From Streptomyces sp. Ag109_O5-10 (GTDB lineage Bacteria; Actinomycetota; Actinomycetes; Streptomycetales; Streptomycetaceae): DNA of 64,000 nucleotides. The notes beneath the pieces are model-generated. The model had not been told where the DNA came from. It did not search any database and was given only the letters and a program-made list of their open reading frames with translations. Location of the stretch: the NCBI RefSeq assembly GCF_900105755.1, contig NZ_FNTQ01000001.1, positions 8,060,001-8,124,000 on the forward strand, given 5' to 3'. Shown piece after piece: positions 57,561 through 64,000 of the stretch (its first letter is position 1; the number at the start of each line of letters is the position of its first letter). The translations under genes were made by a program, and so were the position numbers.

Positions 57561-60188
57561 ATGCGTACCGTTGTCGCCGCATGCCTTGCTGCCGCCGTGG
57601 CTTGTCTCGGTTTCACCGGCGGCCCATCAGAAGCCGTCGCCGCCGACGCGTCCGCGCACGCGGCGGACACCTTGCACGTCGCGCCCGACGGGCGCGGTTC
57701 GGCGTGCAGTGACCGAAATCCATGCGGTCTCGAAACCGCTCGCGACCGCGCGAGATCTCTCGTCCCGGACGCCGCCGGCGACGTCGTGGTCGAACTGGAG
57801 GGCGGGACCTACCGGCTCACCGCGCCCTTCCGGCTCGGCGTCCAGGACTCCGGCCGGCCCGGCCACCCGGTGGTGTACCGGGCGGCCGCGGGGCAGACGC
57901 CGGTGCTCAGCGGCGCGATACGGATCACCGGCTTCACGCGGGTCGACGCCGCGAAGAACATCTACCGGGCCCGGGTGCCCGCAGGCACCGCCGGCCGGGA
58001 GCTGTTCGTCGACGGAACACGCGCCGACCGGGCCCGCGGGCCGCGTGACCCGGCGGGCTTCTCCGTGACCGCCACCGGCTTCACCACCGCCGACGCCTCG
58101 TACACCACGTGGACGAACCCCGCCCAGGTCGAGGTCGTCCGCAACAGCGGCTGGAAGCAGATGCGCTGCCCGCTGGCGTCCATCACCCGTTCCGCGTCGG
58201 GCGGTTCGGACCTCACCGTCGATCCCGGCTGCTGGAACAACAACCACAACGCGGTGCCCAACCCGAGCTTCCCCTTCAACGGCGCCGGGCTGCCGACGAT
58301 GGACGGCGTCGGCTGGCTGGAGAACGCCTACCAACTCCTGGGCACGCCGGGCCAGTTCTACCTCGACGAGGCCGCCGGGTACCTCTACTACGTGCCGCGC
58401 GCGGGCGAGAACCTGGCCACGGCGGACGTCGAACTGCCGGTGGCGCCCGAACTCGTCGACGCCTCGGGCACCCCGGGACACCTGGCCCCCGTCAACGACA
58501 CCGACTGGCGGGCGGACTACACCGGCAGCTGGGGATACTCCGGCGGCCGGCACCTCGGCGACCTGAACGCGGACGTGCACTACACCTCCCACGACGGTGA
58601 CGCGGTCTCCTACGCCTTCACCGGCACCGGGATCCAGGTGCTGTCCGAGACCAACTCCGACGAGGGCACCGCGGACGTGTACGTCGACGGCAAGAAGGTC
58701 TCGACGGTCTCCGGAAACGGCCCGGAGCGCCTCGCCCAGCAGGCCATGGTCTCCGTCACCGGACTGGCCAGGGGCAAGCACACCCTGCGTCTGGTCAAGA
58801 CCGGCGGCACCTACCTGCTCGTCGACGGGTTCACCGTGATCCCCGACGTCGTGGCACCCGTGCACGACCTCGTCCTCTCCGGACTCACCTTCGCCTACAC
58901 CACGTGGAACGCCCCGTCCGCCGAGGGCTACGTGGACAACCAGGCCGGAGTGATCTGGGACCCCGCCACCCGCACACCCATCCGCATCCCCGCGGCGGTC
59001 CAGGTGCACCGGGGCACGCGGATCTCCTTCTCCCACGACGTGGTCCAGCACACCGGCACCAGTGGCATCGACCTCGCCGACCAGACACAGAACTCCACGG
59101 TCGAGGACAGCGCCGTCACCGACACCTCCGGCACCGGCGTCTCGGTCGGCGAGGTGGACGACTACTACCAGACCGACCCCGCCCTCATGACGAGCGGCAA
59201 CACCGTCTCCGGCAACACCGTGCAGTTCCCCGGCCAGGAGTACCAGGACGCGGTCGGCGTCTGGGTCGGCCACACCAGGGCGACGACCGTCTCCCACAAC
59301 GACATCGGCTACACCCCGTACTCCGGCATGTCCGTCGGATGGGGCTGGGGATGGGCGTCGAGCTGCACACTGCAGGCCAAGCAAGGCCTGCCCGACCCCT
59401 GCCTGCACGGCACCACGTACGCCGGCGGCAACAAGATCCTCGGCAACCACGTGCACAGCGTCATGGGCGCGCTCTTCGACGGCGGTCCGATCTACACCCT
59501 CGGCGGCCAGTCCGCACCCTCGGAGTTCGCCGGCAACGTGCTCTCGGAGTGCATCGACGGCTGCAACATGATCTACCACGACGAGGGCAGCTCGCTGTGG
59601 AACACCCACGACAACGTCGTGCGCTTCGCCAACGGGTCGCTCTGGACGAACCTGTGGACGCCGAGCATCCACGACGACACGATCCACGACAACTACAGCG
59701 ACACCGCCTCCTACAACAACAACGGCACCGACATCACGTTCCAGCAGGCCACCGTGGTGACCGACGGGAACTGGCCGCAGGCGGCCCAGGACATCATCAA
59801 GGCCGCGGGCCCCGGCACCCTCCCCGGCCGGACCGTCGACGACGACGACCTGCGGATCTCCTACACCGGCAGCTGGTCCTCCAGCGGTTCCCGCGGCTAC
59901 GGCGACCTCGACGACGGCGTCCACTACGCCCAGCACGACGGCGCCGCCGCGACGATCACCTTCACCGGCACCGGGATCAGCTTCCTCACCGAGACGAACT
60001 CCGACGAAGGCGACATCGCCGTCTCGCTCGACGGCGCCGCCCAGAAGACCGTCAGCGCCAACACCCCGCAACGGCACGCCCAGCAGAGCGTGTACACGGT
60101 CTCGAACCTGCCCGCCGGCACCCACACCCTGACTCTCACCAAGGCCGGCGGCGACTACCTCCTGGTGGACGGCTTCGCCCTGAACTGA
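57561..60188 (+). CDS. Secreted right-handed beta-helix carbohydrate-active protein with duplicated domain
   Basis: The 875-residue product starts at ATG after GGGAGA, with a signal peptide (RTVVAACLAAAVACLGFTGG, about 1-35). The mature start TLHVAPDGRGSACSDRNPCG and the repeated short HNxI/N-turns (RISFSHDVVQHTGTSGIDLA, SGNTVSGNTVQFPGQEY, NKILGNHVHSVMG) form a parallel beta-helix as in polysaccharide lyases and GH120/GH141-type hydrolases. A domain of about 115 residues (YTGSW...GDL...VHY...FTGTGI...TNSDEG...YLLVDGF) occurs twice: at about 314-428, inserted in the helix, and at 762-875, the C-terminus. The glycan substrate is unknown. Confidence 0.85.
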   Translation: MRTVVAACLAAAVACLGFTGGPSEAVAADASAHAADTLHVAPDGRGSACSDRNPCGLETARDRARSLVPDAAGDVVVELEGGTYRLTAPFRLGVQDSGRPGHPVVYRAAAGQTPVLSGAIRITGFTRVDAAKNIYRARVPAGTAGRELFVDGTRADRARGPRDPAGFSVTATGFTTADASYTTWTNPAQVEVVRNSGWKQMRCPLASITRSASGGSDLTVDPGCWNNNHNAVPNPSFPFNGAGLPTMDGVGWLENAYQLLGTPGQFYLDEAAGYLYYVPRAGENLATADVELPVAPELVDASGTPGHLAPVNDTDWRADYTGSWGYSGGRHLGDLNADVHYTSHDGDAVSYAFTGTGIQVLSETNSDEGTADVYVDGKKVSTVSGNGPERLAQQAMVSVTGLARGKHTLRLVKTGGTYLLVDGFTVIPDVVAPVHDLVLSGLTFAYTTWNAPSAEGYVDNQAGVIWDPATRTPIRIPAAVQVHRGTRISFSHDVVQHTGTSGIDLADQTQNSTVEDSAVTDTSGTGVSVGEVDDYYQTDPALMTSGNTVSGNTVQFPGQEYQDAVGVWVGHTRATTVSHNDIGYTPYSGMSVGWGWGWASSCTLQAKQGLPDPCLHGTTYAGGNKILGNHVHSVMGALFDGGPIYTLGGQSAPSEFAGNVLSECIDGCNMIYHDEGSSLWNTHDNVVRFANGSLWTNLWTPSIHDDTIHDNYSDTASYNNNGTDITFQQATVVTDGNWPQAAQDIIKAAGPGTLPGRTVDDDDLRISYTGSWSSSGSRGYGDLDDGVHYAQHDGAAATITFTGTGISFLTETNSDEGDIAVSLDGAAQKTVSANTPQRHAQQSVYTVSNLPAGTHTLTLTKAGGDYLLVDGFALN

Positions 60189-60259
60189 CCGCGGACCGCG
60201 ACCACAGGCACCTCATCGCCATCGGGGCCGGCCGTGCGCCGGGAGAAAGGAAACACCCC

Positions 60260-61525
60260 ATGCTCTCCGCACCCAGACGCAAACTGCTCGCCGTGCTGAC
60301 GGCACCCGCCGCGGTCGTCGCGCTGCTCACCGGCGCGCACCTCGCCGCAGGCCGGACGGCGGCCTCCCCGGCAGCCGACTCCACCGCGCCGCACGCCCGG
60401 ACACCGCAGGGCCGGGTCGCGGCCTGGTCGCCGAGCATGACGGCCGGCGGTCCGAACTTCAACGACCAGACCATCCGGATGGTCGCGCACTCCACCGTCG
60501 ACGGCGACGCGCTGCGCATCCACCTGTCCAACCTGCGCAGCACCATCCCGCTGACGGTGGCACACGTCACCGTCGGCGCGCAGGCCGACCGGGCGACCGC
60601 CGTGGCACGGTCGCTGCTCCCGGTCACCTTCGACCACCGGAGGTCCGTGACCGTCCCCACCGGCGGAGAAGTGGTCAGCGACCCGGTGCCGATGCACGTC
60701 AAGGCCGACCAGAGCGTCCTGGTCAGCATCTACCTGCCCCATGCGACCAGTTCGGCCACGTGGCACTCCGACGCCTTCGACACCAGCTACCTGTCGGGGC
60801 CCGGCGACCACACCGCCGAGGCGTCCGACGCGTCCTTCGTCGCGGCGCGGACCTCCTGGTACTACCTGTCCGGGATCGACGTCGTCCCGACGCGTGCCCA
60901 CGGAACCGTGGTGGCCTTCGGCGACTCGATAACCGACGGCTACAACACCCCGGCGGGGGCCTACCACCGCTGGCCCGACGACCTGGCCCGGCGCCTGGCC
61001 GACCCAAGCCCGATGGCCGTCGTCGACGCCGGCATAGGCGGCAACCGCGTCCTGACGGACGTCCCCAACATCTGGCAGGGCGTCAGCGCGAAGAAGCGCT
61101 TCGCCCATGACGCGCTCGGCCGGCCAGGAGTACGGGACGTGATCCTCCTGGAGGGAATCAACGACATCGGCAACAACAGCGGTCCCGGGGGCGCCCCACT
61201 GACCACGCAGGACCTGATCGACGGCTACCGTGACCTGATCCGGCAGGCGCACGCCGCAGGAGTCCGGATCATCGGCGGCACCATGCTGCCCGACAAGGGC
61301 AACGGCTACTACTCCGACTCCGCGGAGGCGATCCGCCAGGCGGCCAACCGGTGGATCCGCACCAGCGGGGCCTTCGACGGTGTGGTCGACTTCGACAAGG
61401 CCGTCGCCGACCCGGCCGACCCCACCGCCCTCGACCCGGCCTACGACTCCGGCGACCACATCCACCCCAACGAAGCCGGCATGCAGGCACTGGCGAACGC
61501 GGTCGACCTCTCCCTGCTGACGTGA
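60260..61525 (+). CDS. Secreted SGNH/GDSL-type hydrolase
   Basis: The 421-residue protein has a signal peptide (RRKLLAVLTAPAAVVALLTG), a beta-rich N-terminal half (about 60-215) and the SGNH domain: VVAFGDSITDGYNT (block I Ser), DAGIGGNRVL (block II Gly), LEGINDIGNN (block III Asn) and DSGDHIHPNEAG (block V Asp/His). It probably removes acyl groups from an extracellular polysaccharide or lipid. The ATG follows AAAGGAAA. It lies 71 bases after the beta-helix gene and is likely co-transcribed, so the pair would deacylate and cut the same glycan. Confidence 0.93.
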   Translation: MLSAPRRKLLAVLTAPAAVVALLTGAHLAAGRTAASPAADSTAPHARTPQGRVAAWSPSMTAGGPNFNDQTIRMVAHSTVDGDALRIHLSNLRSTIPLTVAHVTVGAQADRATAVARSLLPVTFDHRRSVTVPTGGEVVSDPVPMHVKADQSVLVSIYLPHATSSATWHSDAFDTSYLSGPGDHTAEASDASFVAARTSWYYLSGIDVVPTRAHGTVVAFGDSITDGYNTPAGAYHRWPDDLARRLADPSPMAVVDAGIGGNRVLTDVPNIWQGVSAKKRFAHDALGRPGVRDVILLEGINDIGNNSGPGGAPLTTQDLIDGYRDLIRQAHAAGVRIIGGTMLPDKGNGYYSDSAEAIRQAANRWIRTSGAFDGVVDFDKAVADPADPTALDPAYDSGDHIHPNEAGMQALANAVDLSLLT

Positions 61526-61992
61526 GAGCTGCCGCGCGGCGGCGATCCGTTCCAGACATCCCGGAGAACCGGGGGAGCGGCGGCCCGGGACGCCATGCGA
61601 GGACGCGGCCGAGGAATCGGTGGATGCCCCCCGCTGACCAGTCGGTCTTGACGCGCTGGCCTTCGACGCCCTGACCCGCGGCGCGCCCTGGCCGCCGCCG
61701 CGGGCCGCGGCCCGCACCCGCTGCCCGCGATCGGCCCGGACCGGGAACTCCCGTCGCCCGGAGCCGGACTGTCCGCCCCCGTGCACTGGTCCCGGCGCCT
61801 CGACGCCCTGCGCGCCCAGGGCCGCACCCCGGTCGCGGTACTCCTGGACCAGGACCCCCGCGTCAACGAGGTGCTTCCCTACCTGGTCCACGTCGTGCTG
61901 CTCGACGGCAGCCGTTGAGTCGGGTCGGTGCGGCGCGGGTGTGTGACCATCGGTTACGACAGTGACCGTCGGTCCGCTCGGAGGGAATGCGC
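61526..61992 (+). other. Intergenic stretch with a gene remnant
   Basis: From about 61680 an open frame without a start runs to a TGA at 61916-61918 and reads PAIGPDRELPSPGAGLSAPV, then HWSRRLDALRAQGRTPVAVL and NEVLPYLVHVVLLDGSR. This looks like the tail of a lost gene of unknown family. GTGACCATCGGT (61943-61954) and GTGACCGTCGGT (61962-61973) are direct repeats 19 bases apart in front of the next gene, a possible operator. Confidence 0.4.
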
Positions 61993-62898
61993 GTGCAGGG
62001 ACTGGTCCGGGTGCTGGTCGCAGGGGAGATCGTCGTGGCGAAGTACGGCGATCTGATCGACGACGTGCTGGACGTGCCGTTGTTCTGTCCCCGTTGCGGC
62101 CGCACGGCAGGGCTGACGCTGGTGGCCGACGGGCGCGAGGCGCACCTGGAGTGCGTGGAGGGCCACGTCTGGACCGACCCCGAGGTGGCCGCGTGCGGGG
62201 TGCGGCAGCTGCTGCACCTGAGCGCGCAGGGTGCTCCGCCCCGGTTCCCGGGCGCGGCGGTCAGGATCGACATGCTGCCGCGGATCTCCGAGGACCGGAC
62301 GCTGTACCCGCCGTCGCCGGACGTGCCCGGGCGCCTGCTGCGCTGGGAGGGCCGCGTCCTGACCGCGACCGGCACCCCGCCGCTGACCGACTGCCTGCAC
62401 TGGGCACGGCGGCTGTGCGCCTGGGCCCTGCCGAGCGACGGCGAGCTCTACGAGCGGCTCTACCCGCCCGCCGGAGGCAACGCGCTCGACGCGCACATGG
62501 CCGTCGTACTCGTCGCGCTGGCCCTCTACGCGACCGCCGCCGCGGCGGACCTGGCCCGCGTCGAGCAGGTGGTGCCGGACCGGGCGGCGGAACCGCTCGC
62601 GGGTGCGGAGCTGCGGTGGCTGCGCCCGCCCGGCGCGGGGGGCCTGGGCGGCCGGCTCCGGGTGACCGACGTGCACCGGCTGGCCACCGCCGCGCCCGAG
62701 ACGTACCAGCGCTGGCGGACGGCGGCCCGGCTCGTGCTCGCCGCGAACACCGACGACCGGCCCGCCGTGCCACTGGCGGACCGCAGCGGGCGCCTGCCCG
62801 CGGTGGCCGAGGACATGGCCTGGTACGCGCCGGTCGGCAGACCTGACGTGGGCCGCACCGGTGACGGGCCCTTCGGAGCCGAGTGGGGACGGCCCTAG
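61993..62898 (+). CDS. Unknown protein with N-terminal zinc-ribbon-like motif
   Basis: The 301-residue protein starts at GTG 61993 (GGAGGG upstream at good spacing) or at ATG 61987, which sits too close to that site. After VAKYGDLIDDVLDVPLF it has FCPRCGR near residue 33 and, later, HLECVEGHVW, which together can form a zinc site. A central part (ALPSDGELYERLYPPAGGNA, LVALALYATAAAADLARVEQ) is followed by RWRTAARLVLAANTDDRPAV. It has no signal peptide. I do not recognise the family. Two direct repeats upstream may be a regulator site. Confidence 0.7.
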   Translation: MQGLVRVLVAGEIVVAKYGDLIDDVLDVPLFCPRCGRTAGLTLVADGREAHLECVEGHVWTDPEVAACGVRQLLHLSAQGAPPRFPGAAVRIDMLPRISEDRTLYPPSPDVPGRLLRWEGRVLTATGTPPLTDCLHWARRLCAWALPSDGELYERLYPPAGGNALDAHMAVVLVALALYATAAAADLARVEQVVPDRAAEPLAGAELRWLRPPGAGGLGGRLRVTDVHRLATAAPETYQRWRTAARLVLAANTDDRPAVPLADRSGRLPAVAEDMAWYAPVGRPDVGRTGDGPFGAEWGRP

Positions 62899-63056
62899 GA
62901 CAGCGCTTCGAGGAAGCCCGGGATCTGCTCCCCGGTAGACGGCACCGATCGCGGCGCGGGCCCGGTCGCCGCCGGCGGGCGGGGCGAGCCGCAGGGCACG
63001 TGGCCCGGTGCACGGCCGACGCCGGCGCGACCTTGGGGACCCACGGGACCGCCGGC

Positions 63057-63866
63057 CTAGTCGAACTGGCTCGGCAGCGGTGCCGGGGTCTTGCCGGACA
63101 GTACTTCCTCGAGGCGCTTGGCGCCGTTCCGCACGGCCAGGGCGGTGCTGTCGTGGTCGACGCCCGAGAGGCCGCCGTTGGTGACCGCGGCCCCGGAGGC
63201 GGCGACGCGCAGCGCCACGACGTCGAGAGTGGTGGTGGTGGGCTGCCCGTTCGAGGTGCCCTGGACGGTGACCGTGAGCGCCGCCAGGTCGTCGCCCGCC
63301 TTGGGCGGTTCCTTGTACTCGACGACCTGGACGGTCCGCTTGCTGCCGTCCGAGGCGGTGGCCGAGAACTGGTTGCACTCGCTGGGGAGTTTCTTCAGCC
63401 ACTTGATGGTCGCGTCCATGGCCGGCCGGCCGTAGTCGCCGACCTGGTACAGCAGCCGGGAGTCGTCCGAGGTGAAGCCGCGCAGCCCGGAGGCGCCGGT
63501 GGCGCGGCCCAGCAGGGTGTCGGAGTAGAGGCTGTCCAGCAGCCGCTGGCAGTCGGCGGCGTCCGACTTGGCGTTGAGGAACTGGGCGACGTCGACCTTC
63601 CCGACCAGCATCTGGTTGCGCCAGGTGGCCGCGTCGTTGGCCAGTTGCCAGTCGTCCTCGATGTCGGCCGGCGTGATCAGCGCGGCCTGCGCCCCGGGGC
63701 CGGTGAGGGTGGGGGTGCGCGACGGGGCCGGGGAGCGCTCGGCGGCCGGCGAGACGGCCGCGGCCTCGGGGGAGCCGCTGCCGTCCGAGCAGGCCGCCGT
63801 GGCGAGCAGGGTCCCCGCCGCCAGGGCCGTGGCGAGCACACGCGCGGGTCGGGACGGACGGGTCAT
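63057..63866 (-). CDS. Lipoprotein of unknown function
   Basis: The 269-residue product has a signal with lipobox (LATAAC, Cys at about 26) followed by a Ser/Pro/Ala-rich linker. A globular part follows (ITPADIEDDWQLANDAATWR, MDATIKWLKKLPSECNQFSA, TVQVVEYKEPPKAGDDLAAL, RNGAKRLEEVLSGK). The layout with paired Cys (ADCQRLLD and SECNQF) is like actinobacterial PknH-sensor or LpqN-type extracellular lipoproteins, but I do not claim membership. The ATG at 63866 has GAGGAGG upstream. Confidence 0.8.
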   Translation of the reverse strand: MTRPSRPARVLATALAAGTLLATAACSDGSGSPEAAAVSPAAERSPAPSRTPTLTGPGAQAALITPADIEDDWQLANDAATWRNQMLVGKVDVAQFLNAKSDAADCQRLLDSLYSDTLLGRATGASGLRGFTSDDSRLLYQVGDYGRPAMDATIKWLKKLPSECNQFSATASDGSKRTVQVVEYKEPPKAGDDLAALTVTVQGTSNGQPTTTTLDVVALRVAASGAAVTNGGLSGVDHDSTALAVRNGAKRLEEVLSGKTPAPLPSQFD

Positions 63867-64000
63867 CGCGACTGCCTCCTCGGGGACGCGGTACGTCACT
63901 GGGCGGCGGCGCCGGTGCGGCCCCTTCCGCCGGACGACGCCGGACGACGTCGCTGCGTCCCTCCACGCCACCACCGGCCGCGAGCGCCGACCACCCGCAC

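Noticed and set aside
61962..62846. Alternative frame over the unknown zinc-ribbon-like gene
   Set aside because: Arg/Ala/Gly-rich with no motif; the other frame has Cys-x2-Cys and balanced composition plus a good ribosome site.
62899..63056. Possible minus-strand gene tail (TGEQIPGFLEALS before a TAG)
   Set aside because: Only about 15 convincing codons; no upstream continuation, so not listed as a gene remnant.

Overview
The window is high-GC actinobacterial DNA, almost certainly from the chromosome of a Streptomyces. Codons are strongly G/C-ending, many starts are GTG, several genes look leaderless, and there is a complete type III polyketide (tetrahydroxynaphthalene, THN) operon next to a MurT/GatD, pfkA and def neighbourhood. 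From memory, the stretch from about 12.5 to 27.8 kb resembles the S. coelicolor region around SCO1200-SCO1214. No alignment was run to confirm this.

Layout. 0-4 kb: the end of a CitA-type histidine kinase with its CitB-type regulator, a membrane metallophosphoesterase, and a Cys/His-rich DUF6153-like protein followed by a DUF305 lipoprotein. 4-7 kb: a guanidine-modifying hydrolase and ornithine aminotransferase (arginine or methylarginine catabolism) with an AsnC/Lrp regulator whose likely operator overlaps its own 3' end. 7-11 kb: a tightly coupled LytTR regulator, small membrane protein, sodium/solute symporter and LytS-type kinase operon, with two minicistrons in front of the symporter. 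11-18.6 kb: CtaG, phosphofructokinase, the MurT/GatD lipid II amidating complex, peptide deformylase, and a TetR/acyl-CoA dehydrogenase pair. 18.6-22.4 kb: the THN operon (RppA, CYP158A-like P450, quinone-forming cupin) and a divergent TenA-like gene. 22.4-31.1 kb: aldehyde dehydrogenase, NUDIX and ATP-dependent DNA ligase, a CPYC flavoprotein divergent from an XRE-cupin regulator, and an operon of a quinone oxidoreductase with two acyl-CoA dehydrogenases.

31-46.7 kb: small membrane protein, phosphodiester glycosidase family protein, DUF779, glucarate dehydratase, an MFS exporter divergent from a double AsnC regulator, two gene remnants, DedA, a sugar-type ABC transporter, a large SpoIIE-type phosphatase and a cyclase-family hydrolase. 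46.8-50.4 kb: a second SpoIIE phosphatase and a TetR/MFS pair separated by a three-site operator array. 50.4-52.2 kb: tRNA-Pro(GGG) followed by a decayed integrase and a frameshifted enoyl-CoA hydratase, the trace of an old integration. 52.3-61.5 kb: a TrmB/LuxR hybrid regulator divergent from a secreted programme (subtilisin-like protease, beta-helix carbohydrate enzyme with an internally duplicated domain, SGNH esterase). The window ends with an unknown zinc-ribbon-like protein and a lipoprotein.

The features most worth testing are the minicistron chain inside the LytTR/symporter operon, the arginine hydrolase/rocD pair, covarying tandem hairpins after def, a dispersed terminator-like repeat present four times, and the secreted 53-61 kb cluster. 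I see no CRISPR array, transposase or intact phage element. No search or folding program was run. All family calls come from motifs read in the translations.
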